This document shows, in pieces, positions 1 through 9,527 of a stretch of DNA of 45,650 bases. A program made the position numbers and the translations under genes. This DNA is from Frigoribacterium sp. Leaf186 (lineage in GTDB: Bacteria > Actinomycetota > Actinomycetes > Actinomycetales > Microbacteriaceae). The notes under the pieces were generated by a model. The model did no database searches, was not told the DNA's origin, and saw nothing but the letters and a program-made list of their open reading frames with translations. Numbering within the stretch: the first letter of the stretch is position 1; each line of letters opens with the position of its first letter. The stretch covers positions 19,377 through 65,026 of the forward strand of contig NZ_LMPQ01000012.1 in assembly GCF_001423905.1 (NCBI RefSeq), read 5' to 3'.

Positions 1-88
1 ACGGAGAACGAGGTGCCTCCGCCTCGGAGGTGGCTCCGCGCCCCGCACCCACCGACGACCAGCTCGACCTGACCCTGGAGGCCACGCG

Positions 89-92
<4 letters not shown>
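1..92 (+). CDS. C-terminal end of an unknown protein (5' end outside window)
   Basis: The third reading frame is open from the left edge and stops at TGA 90-92. It encodes about 29 residues ending in [12 protein letters not shown], an acidic tail of the kind seen at protein C-termini. The stop overlaps the pckG start in an ATGA arrangement, which suggests translational coupling and a shared transcript. The family cannot be recognised from so short a piece. A non-coding leader is possible, but the ATGA overlap and plausible composition favour a real gene end. Confidence 0.5.
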
Positions 93-2104
<2,012 letters not shown>

Positions 2105-2150
2105 CCGCACCGACGACTCCCGCCGCCCGTGATCAGCGGGTGACGGGCCC

Positions 2151-2181
2151 GGGGCTCCGCGTCGTGGGGACGCGGGGCCCC
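2151..2181 (+). terminator. pckG terminator hairpin
   Basis: A 13-bp stem (2151-2163 with 2169-2181, one G-T pair) closes a 5-base loop. It begins 46 bases after the pckG stop and is followed by only two T residues, so termination may not be purely intrinsic. Confidence 0.65.
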
Positions 2182-2190
2182 TTCACACGA

Positions 2191-2258
2191 CACCGCACCG
2201 CGTTTCGTGCACCGCACCCGGACTAGTCGGGGTGCGATGCACGAAACGCGGTGCGGTG
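2191..2258. terminator. Large bidirectional hairpin between convergent pckG and terC
   Basis: Positions 2191-2220 pair with 2229-2258 with two mismatches (2212/2237 and 2220/2229). The centre, GACTAGTC at 2221-2228, is itself a palindrome. The structure lies between two convergent genes and reads the same on both strands, as expected of a shared terminator. The arms carry the rare AT-richer segment GTTTCGTGC. Confidence 0.7.
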
Positions 2259-2280
2259 CGGTGCGGTGCGGTGCGGTGCG
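2251..2280. repeat. Six tandem GTGCG pentamers
   Basis: Six consecutive copies of GTGCG directly extend the right arm of the 2191-2258 hairpin towards the terC 3' end. They are non-coding. A slipped-strand expansion of the hairpin arm is the simplest explanation. Confidence 0.85.
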
Positions 2281-2306
2281 TCGTCGGCTCAGCCCGACGC
2301 CGACGC

Positions 2307-3347
2307 CTAGCGGCGCGTCGGGTCGTCCGCGTCCTTGGCGACCGTGACCTTCTCGCCCTCGATCTCGTCGCGCTTGGCCTTCTGGGCGTCGCCGCGGGTC
2401 TTGGCGAGGCTGGCGATCGTGGCGACGGTGATGGTCGCGCCGATGAAGAGCAGTGAGAACCAGATCGGGATCTCGGGCACCCACAGCAGCGGCTCGCCGC
2501 CGTTGATGAACGGCACCTCGTTGACGTGCAGGGCGTGGAAGACCAGCTTGACGCCGATGAAGGCGAGGATGATCGCGAGGCCCTGCGACAGGTAGACGAG
2601 ACGCTCGAGCAGGCCGCCGATCAAGAAATACAGCTGGCGGAGGCCCATCAGGGCGAAGGCGTTGGCCGTGAAGACGATGTACGCCTCGTTGGTCAGGCCG
2701 TAGATCGCGGGGATCGAGTCGAGCGCGAAGACCAGGTCGACGAAGCCGATGGCGATGACGCAGAGCAGCAGCGGCGTGACAAAGCGCTTGCCGCCCTTCT
2801 TGACGGTGAACTTGTCCTCGTGGAACTCGTCGTCGACGGGCAGGATGCGGCGGGCGATCTTGACGAAGGCGTTGTCGGCTGCGTTGCCGCCGTGGTCGCC
2901 CTTGATCTGCTGGTAGGCCAGCACGAACAGCAGGGCGCCGAACAGGTAGAACACCCACGAGAAGTTCTCGATCAGTGCGGCGCCGGCGGCGATGAACCCG
3001 GCGCGCATGATCAGGGCGATGACGATGCCGATCATCAGCACCTTCTGCTGGTACATGCGCGGCACGGCGAACCCGGTCATGATCAGCAAGAACACGAAGA
3101 GGTTGTCGATCGACAGGGCCTTCTCGGTCAGGTAGCCGGCGAAGTACTCGCCGCCGTAGCCCCAGCCGCTGACGAACCCGATGCCGACGCCGAACAGCAG
3201 CGCGAGCCCGATGTAGAACGCCGACCAGCGGGCGGACTCGCCGATCGTGGGCTCGTGCGGCTTGCGCACGTGGGTGAAGAACTCGAACACGAAGAACGCG
3301 ATGGTGACGGCGATCGTGATGAGCCAGGTGGTCAGTGAGACGTCCAC
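2307..3347 (-). CDS. TerC/Alx family integral membrane metal-homeostasis protein
   Basis: A multi-pass membrane protein of the TerC/Alx (YjbE/YkoY) family, members of which export manganese or load metals into secreted proteins. The family-typical intramembrane acidic motifs are visible: LSIDNLFVFLLI near residue 80, and the second-half equivalent LDSIPAIYGL near residue 209. About eight or nine hydrophobic helices surround a charged central loop at about residues 150-190. The start is GTG at 3347, since VDVSLTTWLI begins the first hydrophobic stretch. The 346-residue length is normal for the actinobacterial type. It ends convergently to pckG. I searched the short leader for a yybP-ykoY manganese riboswitch core and did not see one. 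Substrate is inferred from the family only. Confidence 0.9.
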   Translation of the reverse strand: MDVSLTTWLITIAVTIAFFVFEFFTHVRKPHEPTIGESARWSAFYIGLALLFGVGIGFVSGWGYGGEYFAGYLTEKALSIDNLFVFLLIMTGFAVPRMYQQKVLMIGIVIALIMRAGFIAAGAALIENFSWVFYLFGALLFVLAYQQIKGDHGGNAADNAFVKIARRILPVDDEFHEDKFTVKKGGKRFVTPLLLCVIAIGFVDLVFALDSIPAIYGLTNEAYIVFTANAFALMGLRQLYFLIGGLLERLVYLSQGLAIILAFIGVKLVFHALHVNEVPFINGGEPLLWVPEIPIWFSLLFIGATITVATIASLAKTRGDAQKAKRDEIEGEKVTVAKDADDPTRR

Positions 3348-3544
3348 GGGGGTGCTCCGGGTGGGTCGGGCTGATGAGGCGGGTGGGACGTCGACGCGAT
3401 CGGCCGACGCCGGGCAACATGCTCCTGAGAGAACGGTACGTGGGTGCGTGCTGGGGGCGAGCCCTCAACCGACCGTGACCCTCCTGAGAAGCTGCAGGGA
3501 GCGCAAGAACCCGACCGCCCAGGAGGCGCGGCTCGGCGACCGCC

Positions 3545-4612
3545 TCACCGTCGCGTCAGGTGCACCCCGGCCAGCATGCAGCGCACCGATCCACCGGCGA
3601 GCTCGATCGTCGACACCTCGAGCGGCAGGGGCCGGGCGTGCCGCGAGACGGCCCGCCGCTGCGCTGCGGTCAGGGCGGCCCAGCCGCGGGCGGAGATCGC
3701 CAGCACGGGCCCGTCGGCCCCCCGCAGTTCGAGGGCGTTGCCGGCGAACTCGCCGAGCTGGTCGCGGCCCAGGGCGACCACCTCGCGTCCGGAGGCCGTC
3801 AGGCGCTCGACCACGCGCCTCCGTTCGCTCGTCGACTCGATCGACTCGAGCCCGACCAGGGCGAAGCGCGACGCCACGCTCATCATGACGTTGGTGTGGT
3901 AGATCGGCACGCCCTCGGCGTCGGTCGCGGTGAAGGCCAGCACGTCGAGGCCGAGGTCGGCGCAGACCACCGCGACGGCGGCCGGGTCGGCCCGCTGCGA
4001 CAGGGCGACGTAGGCGACGCGGTCGACGTGGTCGACGACGAGTGCCCCGGTGCCCTCGACCACGCGACCGGCGCGTTCGAGCGGGGAGTGGTCGAGCACG
4101 TCGGTCACGGAGTACCCGTCGCACAGCAGGTCGACGACGTCCGCGCGCCGTTCGCCCCGCCGGTTCGGCGAGTGCATCGGGTAGAGCACCACGCGGCCGT
4201 CGCCGTGGGTCGAGAACCAGTTGTTCGGGAACACCCCGTCGGGGCGGTCGGCCCGCACGTCGTCGACGAGGTGCACCGTGACGCCCGCCGCGCGCAGGGC
4301 CACGGCCGCCCGCGTGACCTCGGCGGCCGCCCGAGCGGCGAGCTCGCCCCGGGTCGCGTCGACGTCGGCGGGGTCGGTCTGGAACGCGTTGTCGGCCGCG
4401 GTCTGCGGGTTCGGCGTGAAGTGGTGCGGTCGCACCATCACGACCGCGGCGGGGGACTGCGTGGTCAGCCGCGCCTCCTCGTCGGCGCTTCGGGTGCGCG
4501 AGGAGGCGCGGAGCTCGGGGGGCGACACCGGCCCCGGCGCCCCCGTCGCGGCCGACGGCGAGGCCGGTGCGGACGACGAGGAGGCGCGGGGCGGGCGGGC
4601 GAGGATCGTCAC
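3545..4612 (-). CDS. ctlX: Citrulline utilization hydrolase CtlX-like (amidinotransferase fold)
   Basis: A member of the arginine deiminase/dimethylargininase-like superfamily, closest by eye to the CtlX group predicted to hydrolyse citrulline to ornithine. Visible blocks are VMVRPHHFTPNPQT at the core start, FPNNWFSTH, GTGALVVDH, the histidine motif YHTNVMMS, and the C-terminal catalytic cysteine in GGSVRCMLAGVH. The 53 or so residues before the core are low-complexity (Ala/Ser/Pro) and carry three copies of the dispersed 10-mer. The GTG at 4612 is therefore the longest option and the true start may lie further in. It follows ornithine cyclodeaminase by 45 bases on the same strand, so the pair would turn citrulline into ornithine and then proline. 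Dimethylarginine hydrolysis is an alternative. Confidence 0.82.
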   Translation of the reverse strand: MTILARPPRASSSSAPASPSAATGAPGPVSPPELRASSRTRSADEEARLTTQSPAAVVMVRPHHFTPNPQTAADNAFQTDPADVDATRGELAARAAAEVTRAAVALRAAGVTVHLVDDVRADRPDGVFPNNWFSTHGDGRVVLYPMHSPNRRGERRADVVDLLCDGYSVTDVLDHSPLERAGRVVEGTGALVVDHVDRVAYVALSQRADPAAVAVVCADLGLDVLAFTATDAEGVPIYHTNVMMSVASRFALVGLESIESTSERRRVVERLTASGREVVALGRDQLGEFAGNALELRGADGPVLAISARGWAALTAAQRRAVSRHARPLPLEVSTIELAGGSVRCMLAGVHLTRR

Positions 4613-4657
4613 GACGGTCTCGGTGCGGCTCGGGGCTCGGGCTGGGCGTCCGGCGGG

Positions 4658-5689
4658 TCAGACGCCGACGGGCCGACGGGCGGCGACGAGTCCGAAGAGG
4701 TCCTTCGGGTCGTCGGGGTCGGCGACGAGGTCGATCTCGACCGCGTAGTCGGTGCCGACGACGTCGTCGCGCAGGTACTTGAGGGCGCAGACGTCCTCGA
4801 TGGCGAAGCCGACCGAGTCGAAGATCGTGATCTGGTCGTCGCTCGTGCGCCCGGGGCGGCGGCCGGCGACGACCTCCCACAGCTCGGTGACGGCGAAGTC
4901 GGCGGGCTGGTGCTGGATCTCGCCCTCGACGCGGGTCTGCTCGGGGTACTCGACGAAGACGTCGGCGCGGCGCAGGGTGGCGGGGTCGAGCTCGGTCTTG
5001 CCGGGGCAGTCGCCGCCGATCGCGTTGACGTGCACACCGGGACCGACGGCCTCGTCGGGCAGCACGATCGCGTTCTGCTTGTCGGCGGTGCAGGTCGTGA
5101 TGACGTCGGCGCCGCGGGCCGCCTCACCCGGGCTCGTGCACACCGTGATGTCGAAGCCGAGCGGTTCGAGGTTGCGGACGAACTTCTCGGTGGCGCGCGG
5201 GTCGACGTCGAACACGCGGACCGTCTCGAGCCCCAGCGAGGCACGCATCGCCAGCGCCTGGAACTCGGCCTGCGACCCCGCCCCGATCAGGGCGAGCACG
5301 CGCGAGTCGGCCCGGGCGAGGCGCTTGGCGGCCATCGCGCTCGTGGCGGCCGTGCGCAGCGCGGTGAGGATCGTCATCTCGGCGAGGAACGTCGGGTAGC
5401 CCGTGTCGACGTCGGCGAGCACGCCGAACGCCGTGACGGTCTGGTAGCCGCGCCCGGGGTTCGACGGGTGGCCGTTGACGTACTTGAAGCCGTAGGTCTC
5501 GCTGTCGCTGGCGGGCATCAGCTCGATGACGCCGATGGGGCTGTGCGAGGCGACGCGGGGCGACTTGTCAAAGGCGGGCCAGCGGGCGAAGTCGCGTTCG
5601 AGGGCGGTCACCATGCCGCTGGTGATCGGGCCGACGCCACGGTCGGTGACCCACCGGATCATGTTCTGCACGTCCACGAAGCGCACCAC
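4658..5689 (-). CDS. ocd: Ornithine cyclodeaminase family protein
   Basis: Belongs to the ornithine cyclodeaminase/mu-crystallin family, whose members convert L-ornithine to L-proline and ammonia using bound NAD. The Rossmann motif LALIGAGSQAEFQ, the substrate region GFKYVNGHPSNP and the IGGDCPGKTELD segment are all present, and the length of 343 residues fits. The start is set at GTG 5689: AGGAGGAGG stands 5 bases upstream and the next codon begins VRFVDVQNM. A longer reading to 5776 has no such site. It is transcribed with ctlX and divergently from the Lrp/AsnC gene at 5838, which probably controls both. A related lysine cyclodeaminase or alanine dehydrogenase activity cannot be excluded. 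Confidence 0.9.
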   Translation of the reverse strand: MVRFVDVQNMIRWVTDRGVGPITSGMVTALERDFARWPAFDKSPRVASHSPIGVIELMPASDSETYGFKYVNGHPSNPGRGYQTVTAFGVLADVDTGYPTFLAEMTILTALRTAATSAMAAKRLARADSRVLALIGAGSQAEFQALAMRASLGLETVRVFDVDPRATEKFVRNLEPLGFDITVCTSPGEAARGADVITTCTADKQNAIVLPDEAVGPGVHVNAIGGDCPGKTELDPATLRRADVFVEYPEQTRVEGEIQHQPADFAVTELWEVVAGRRPGRTSDDQITIFDSVGFAIEDVCALKYLRDDVVGTDYAVEIDLVADPDDPKDLFGLVAARRPVGV

Positions 5690-5837
5690 GGCGACCTCCT
5701 CCTGCTCGGCCCGGATCGGTCTCACGTCCGGGTGGCACCACGCTAGGACTGGGCGATGTGCAGCCACAATCACCATCGAGCGTCATTCCGCACGCCGTGA
5801 CAGACGATCTGCGCACCCGTGCTGTACGTTCCGTGTC

Positions 5838-6269
5838 ATGGCCGATCTCGACGAACTGGACCGCCGCCTCCTCGCCGCCCTGCGGGTCGACGCCCGCGAG
5901 TCGGCGGCGAGCCTGGCGCGGCGGCTCGGCGTGACCCGGGCGACGGTCACCTCGCGGCTCGACCGGCTCGAGGCGTCGGGTACCGTGCTCGGCTACACGG
6001 TGCGCGTGCGCGAGGCCGACGACCCCGACCTGATCCGGGCCGTCGGCTTCATCGAGATCGAGGGGCGCTCGACCGACCACGTCATCCGGCAGCTGCGGGG
6101 GTTCCCCGAGGTGGCGTCGCTGCACACCACCAACGGCGGCTGGGACCTCGTCGCCGAGCTGCGCACGTCGTCGCTCGGCGAGTTCGACCGCGTGCTCGCG
6201 CGCATCCGCAGCGTCGAGGGCGTGGTCAACAGCGAGACCAGCCTGCTGCTCAGCTCGGTGCTGCGCTGA
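5838..6269 (+). CDS. Lrp/AsnC family transcriptional regulator
   Basis: A 143-residue feast/famine regulator. The N-terminal helix-turn-helix (LDELDRRLLAALRVDARES...LARRLGVTRATVTSRLDRLE) occupies about residues 3-50. The C-terminal RAM/ligand-binding domain follows (VGFIEIEG, then the GGWDLVAEL core). ATG 5838 is preceded by TACGTT ending 7 bases upstream with no Shine-Dalgarno, so a leaderless transcript is likely. It is divergent from ocd-ctlX across a 148-base spacer, the usual arrangement for a local Lrp-type regulator of amino-acid catabolism. The effector, perhaps ornithine, citrulline or proline, is inferred from position only. Confidence 0.93.
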   Translation: MADLDELDRRLLAALRVDARESAASLARRLGVTRATVTSRLDRLEASGTVLGYTVRVREADDPDLIRAVGFIEIEGRSTDHVIRQLRGFPEVASLHTTNGGWDLVAELRTSSLGEFDRVLARIRSVEGVVNSETSLLLSSVLR

Positions 6270-6294
6270 CCCGGCGACCGTCCGGCACCTGAGC

Positions 6295-7263
6295 TCAGAC
6301 CGCGCCGCGCCTCCCGGCGACGATGCTCTTGAGGGCCTCGTCGAGATGCGGGTGGACGAAGTCGTAGCCGCCCTCGACCAGTCGCTCGGGCAGCACCCAC
6401 CGGCTCTTGAGCACGAGCTCGGTCTCGGTGCGCAGCACGGCCGTGCCGAGCTCGAGCATCCAGCGCCAGGCGGGCAGGCCGAACGGCACGCCGAGCACGC
6501 GACGCAGGGTGCGCATCATGCCGCGGTTGTCGCTCGGGTTCGGGGACGACAGGTTCAGCACGCCCTCGAGCGTCTCGTCCGCCCGGGCGAACCGGATCGC
6601 CCCGAGCACGTCGTCGACGTGGATCCAGCTGAACTTCTGGCGCCCGCCCCCGCGGCCCTCGCGGTGGTACGTGCCTGCCGCGAGCCGCGCCCGGGTGGCC
6701 GGCCACGGGCCGTCGAGCTGCGGGCCGCCGAGCCCCGCCCGCACGAGGTTCATCAGTGGCACGAGCGCGCTGCCGTCGCCCAGCACGATCGCCATGCGGA
6801 GGGCGACGCGGCGGGTCGCGGGCAGCTCGCCGGCGAAGAACTCGGCCTCCCACGAGGTGGCGACGTCGACCGAGAACCCCGAACCGATCTCGCCGGTGGA
6901 CTCGGTCATCGGGCGGTCCTCGGCGTGGCGGTAGATCGTCGCGGTCGACGAGTTCATCCAGACCCGGGGAGGCGCGGTGCAGGCGAGCACCGCCTCCCTC
7001 AGTTCTCGCGTCGTCTCGACGCGCGACCGCATGATCTCGGCCCGGTTCTCGGGGCCGTAGCGGCAGTTCACGCTCTTGCCGGCGAGGTTGACGAGCAGGT
7101 CCGAGCCCTCGAGCAGGGCCGTGATCGCGGCGGTGTCGCCCCACGAGGCGTCGGGGCCGTGGCGGCCGATCAGGCTGACGCGGGCACCCTCGGCGCGGAA
7201 GGCCGCGGCGAGGTGCTGGCCGATGAAGCCGCTGGCTCCGGCGAGGACGATGTGGTCGGTCAT
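6295..7263 (-). CDS. TIGR01777-type NAD-dependent epimerase/SDR protein
   Basis: An extended short-chain dehydrogenase of the TIGR01777 (YfcH-like) family, 322 residues. The dinucleotide motif GASGFIGQHL lies at residues 8-17, and the middle contains MNSSTATIYRH. The late blocks KFSWIHVDDV and GVLNLSSPNP, plus the C-terminal LKSRWVLPERL (DUF1731-like), are diagnostic of the family. The start ATG 7263 overlaps the DUF4166 stop (ATGA), so the two are coupled. The partner fits a known pattern: DUF4166 domains are often fused or adjacent to such epimerases. The reaction is unknown. The last codons include GGGAGGCGCG, a one-mismatch copy of the dispersed 10-mer. Confidence 0.92.
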   Translation of the reverse strand: MTDHIVLAGASGFIGQHLAAAFRAEGARVSLIGRHGPDASWGDTAAITALLEGSDLLVNLAGKSVNCRYGPENRAEIMRSRVETTRELREAVLACTAPPRVWMNSSTATIYRHAEDRPMTESTGEIGSGFSVDVATSWEAEFFAGELPATRRVALRMAIVLGDGSALVPLMNLVRAGLGGPQLDGPWPATRARLAAGTYHREGRGGGRQKFSWIHVDDVLGAIRFARADETLEGVLNLSSPNPSDNRGMMRTLRRVLGVPFGLPAWRWMLELGTAVLRTETELVLKSRWVLPERLVEGGYDFVHPHLDEALKSIVAGRRGAV

Positions 7264-7955
7264 GGGCGGGGTCCTCGTCGGTGTGGCTGGGTGGGGTGCT
7301 GCTCGTCGGCGGACCCGACGGGGTGCGCGAGGTCGTCGGCGACGACCTCGTAGTCGAAGTGGCCGGTGTACTCGTACAGACGGCCGAGGGCGGGGGAGTC
7401 GAGCACGACCGAGACGCGCTGTCGCCCCACCGACTCGTCGAAACTCTCGTGCAGCGTGACGCGGGGGGCCACGACGCGGGGGACCCGCAGGCGCACCGGG
7501 CCGAGCCGCAGCGCCGTGCTCGTCGAGACCATCGTCAGCGCCCCGTCGACGACGGTCGCCCGCAGGCGCGCCGACCAGCGCCGTCGGTGGCCGAGGTGGT
7601 CCTCGAGTCCGTCGCCGCGGGCCGCGATCTCGTCGACCATGCGGCGCGACCCGTCCGCGAACGCGAAGGTGCGGACGGCGGTGACGGCGACCGCCCCGCT
7701 CGCGGTGGTCGAGGGTCGGTTCTCGACGCGGAACGGCACGTCGCGGCGGTCGACCGCGAACAGCACGCCCTGACGGCCGAGCACCCACAGTGCGGGCCAG
7801 AGCCAGCGCCTCGGCGTGCCCACGACGGTGAACGTGCCCCGGCCCCGGCCGACCGAGCCCGCGGGGACGGCCGAGAAGTACGGCCGGAGGCGCGGGTGCA
7901 GCCGGTCGAGCGCGTCACCGGTCGCGGCCTCGTACGGGGAGCGCGCCACGGTCAT
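7260..7955 (-). CDS. DUF4166 domain-containing protein
   Basis: A 231-residue soluble protein recognised as DUF4166 by its order of motifs: LHPRLRPYFSAVP near residue 18, the GRGTFTVVGTPRRWLWP block, PFRVENRP, and a C-terminal half ending ALGRLYEYTGHFDYEVV. No catalytic residues are assigned in this family. It is the first gene of a two-gene operon with the overlapping epimerase. TAGCGT lies 6 bases before the ATG, suggesting a leaderless or very short leader. It is divergent from the sulfurtransferase at 8116. The C-terminal tail (HPTQPHRRGPRP) is non-conserved in appearance. Confidence 0.8.
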   Translation of the reverse strand: MTVARSPYEAATGDALDRLHPRLRPYFSAVPAGSVGRGRGTFTVVGTPRRWLWPALWVLGRQGVLFAVDRRDVPFRVENRPSTTASGAVAVTAVRTFAFADGSRRMVDEIAARGDGLEDHLGHRRRWSARLRATVVDGALTMVSTSTALRLGPVRLRVPRVVAPRVTLHESFDESVGRQRVSVVLDSPALGRLYEYTGHFDYEVVADDLAHPVGSADEQHPTQPHRRGPRP

Positions 7956-8050
7956 GACCTCACGCTAGGGGACCGACCGGTCGACGGGCCGGGGTTGCCT
8001 CGACGTCGAGAAGTCCTCACCTGTTTGTCGTGACCATCGGCCGGCGGCCC

Positions 8051-8098
8051 GCGCGCGCCTCCTCGGGGCAGCCGGGGCCTCCATCAGGAGGCGCGCGC
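8051..8098. repeat. Inverted pair of the dispersed 10-mer forming a hairpin in a divergent promoter region
   Basis: CGCGCCTCCT at 8054-8063 and AGGAGGCGCG at 8086-8095 are the core of 13-bp complementary arms (8051-8063 and 8086-8098) around a 22-base loop. It lies between the divergent DUF4166 and sulfurtransferase genes, ending 5 bases before the presumed -10 of the latter, so it is not placed as an ordinary terminator. Confidence 0.75.
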
Positions 8099-8115
8099 CC
8101 GTTAGCCTCGTCGGC

Positions 8116-8958
8116 ATGAGTCACCCCCTCGTCACCGTGACCGAGCTCGCCTCGACCCTGCAGCGTGGCGGCGTCGTCCGCCTGCTGGACGTCCGGTGGC
8201 GGCTGGACCGCCCGGACGGCCGCCCGGCCCACCGCGAGGGCCACCTGCCCGGGGCGGTCTACGTCGACCTCGACACCGAGCTGGCCCGACACGGCGACCC
8301 GGTCGAGGGGCGGCACCCGCTGCCCGACCGGGCCGACCTGCAGGCGGCGGCCCGTCGGTGGGGCATCGACGACGGCGACGCGGTCGTCGTCTACGACGAC
8401 CTCGGCGGGCAGTCGGCCGCGCGCGCCTGGTGGCTGCTGCGGGCCTCGGGGCTGGCCGACGTGCGCCTGCTCGACGGGGGGCTCTCGGCCTGGCGCGAGG
8501 CGGGACTCCCGCTCGAGCAGGGCGACGTGGTCGCACGACCCGGCGGCGTCACGCTCGGCGACGACCCGTGGCCCGTGATCGACGCCGACGAGGCCGCGAC
8601 CTGGCCGCGCACCGGCGTGCTGGTCGACAGTCGGGCGGCCGAGCGCTACCGCGGTGACGTCGAACCCGTCGACCCCCGGGCCGGCCACGTCCCCGGGGCC
8701 GTCAACCTGCCGACGGGCGGCAACCTCGACGACTCGGGTCGGTTCGTCGACGCGGCCTCGTTGCGGGCTCGCTTCGAGGATGCGGGGGTTGGGCCGTCGA
8801 CGCCCGTGGCCGTCTACTGCGGGTCGGGCATCACGGCGGCGCACAACGCCCTGGCGGCGACGATCGCGGGGTTCGAGCCCGTGCTCTTCGCGGGGTCGTG
8901 GAGCGCCTGGTCGAACGACCCGGCCCGTCCCCTCGCGACCGGGGACCGCCCCGGCTGA
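8116..8958 (+). CDS. sseA: Thiosulfate/3-mercaptopyruvate sulfurtransferase (tandem rhodanese)
   Basis: A two-domain rhodanese of 280 residues that transfers sulfur from thiosulfate or 3-mercaptopyruvate to a thiophilic acceptor. The inactive N-terminal domain has VYDDLGGQSAARAWW at about residues 92-106, lacking the cysteine. The second domain carries the active-site loop CGSGITA with Cys at 235. The CGSG(I/V)TA loop is more typical of the mercaptopyruvate type than the CRxGxT loop of classical rhodaneses. The domain-end signatures HLPGAVYVDLD and HVPGAVNLP are both present. TAGCCT ends 7 bases before the ATG, so the message is probably leaderless. Confidence 0.92.
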   Translation: MSHPLVTVTELASTLQRGGVVRLLDVRWRLDRPDGRPAHREGHLPGAVYVDLDTELARHGDPVEGRHPLPDRADLQAAARRWGIDDGDAVVVYDDLGGQSAARAWWLLRASGLADVRLLDGGLSAWREAGLPLEQGDVVARPGGVTLGDDPWPVIDADEAATWPRTGVLVDSRAAERYRGDVEPVDPRAGHVPGAVNLPTGGNLDDSGRFVDAASLRARFEDAGVGPSTPVAVYCGSGITAAHNALAATIAGFEPVLFAGSWSAWSNDPARPLATGDRPG

Positions 8959-8977
8959 GGCATGGGCTCACGGGCGG

Positions 8978-9184
8978 TCAGTCGGCGTGACCGGGCGCGG
9001 GCGCGGCGGACCGGTCGTCGACCACGGCGTCGACGGCGGTGCTCCGCACGGCGTCGATGCCGTTCATGGCCGACCCCTTCTGCTTGTAGCCCTCGGACGA
9101 GGCGATGACCTCGCCGTTGCTCGCCGTCAACACGAAGCGGTACTCACCCGAGGCGTCCTGGGTGACGATGAACTTGCCTGCCAT
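8978..9184 (-). CDS. DUF1508 (YegP-like) small protein
   Basis: A 68-residue protein whose first 50 residues match a DUF1508 domain: KFIVTQDASGEYRFVLTASNGEVIASSEGY followed by the charged KQKGSAMNGIDAVR segment. The domain is a compact beta-rich module of unknown function. The last 15 residues are variable. AAGGGG stands 6 bases upstream of ATG 9184, and TATGCT (minus strand, 9235-9230) is a plausible -10 element giving a leader of about 40 bases. It converges on sseA with only 19 bases between the stops. Confidence 0.88.
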   Translation of the reverse strand: MAGKFIVTQDASGEYRFVLTASNGEVIASSEGYKQKGSAMNGIDAVRSTAVDAVVDDRSAAPAPGHAD

Positions 9185-9511
9185 GGGTGGCCCCTTGCCC
9201 GATGTGGTCCACGCGCTCTGCGTGGCGACAGCATAGGGCCGACGCCCGACGGGTGGCCCGCTCGACCGAGGACCCGCTCTACGGATGGGGACACCGTGGA
9301 CGGTTTGACATGTGACATGTCATGCGCCAGACTGGCCTGGTCGGTGTGATCGCCTCGAGCCCCGTTCCCCCCTCCGGGGCTCGGCGGTCGCACCGACCCG
9401 TCTCGGCGGCCGGTCCGTCCGGGCACACGAGGGCGCCCGGCCCCGGATGGCAGTCTCGGGGGCGGGCGCCCTCGTCGCCGGCTCAATTGGCCAGCAGGTC
9501 TCGTCGCCGGC
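9185..9511. other. Intergenic region with orphan promoter-like and hairpin elements
   Basis: No credible gene is seen. On the plus strand TTGACA (9305-9310) runs into the palindrome TGACATGTCA (9313-9322). A strong hairpin follows at 9428-9474, and then the first copy of a 28-base duplication shared with the 3' end of the next minus-strand gene. The minus-strand promoter of the DUF1508 gene lies near 9230-9235. Confidence 0.5.
9428..9474 (-). terminator. Hairpin downstream of the OrfA-like gene
   Basis: Arms 9428-9439 and 9463-9474 (CGAGGGCGCCCG with its complement) pair perfectly. After one G-G mismatch, five to six more pairs extend the stem inwards. It lies 38 bases past the stop of the minus-strand gene at 9512 and is a likely terminator. 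It could also end a transcript from the plus-strand promoter-like site at 9305. Confidence 0.6.
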
Positions 9512-9527
9512 TCAGTCGGCCAGCAGG
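9471..9527. repeat. 28-base direct duplication spanning a stop codon
   Basis: 9471-9498 and 9500-9527 are the same sequence with two differences (AATT against AGTC). The second copy contains the final codons and stop of the minus-strand OrfA-like gene; the first is non-coding. Confidence 0.9.

Noticed and set aside
3348-3544. Manganese riboswitch (yybP-ykoY) before terC
   Set aside because: The expected conserved core is not visible in the leader, and the space is mostly accounted for by a 10-mer copy and the ctlX 3' end.
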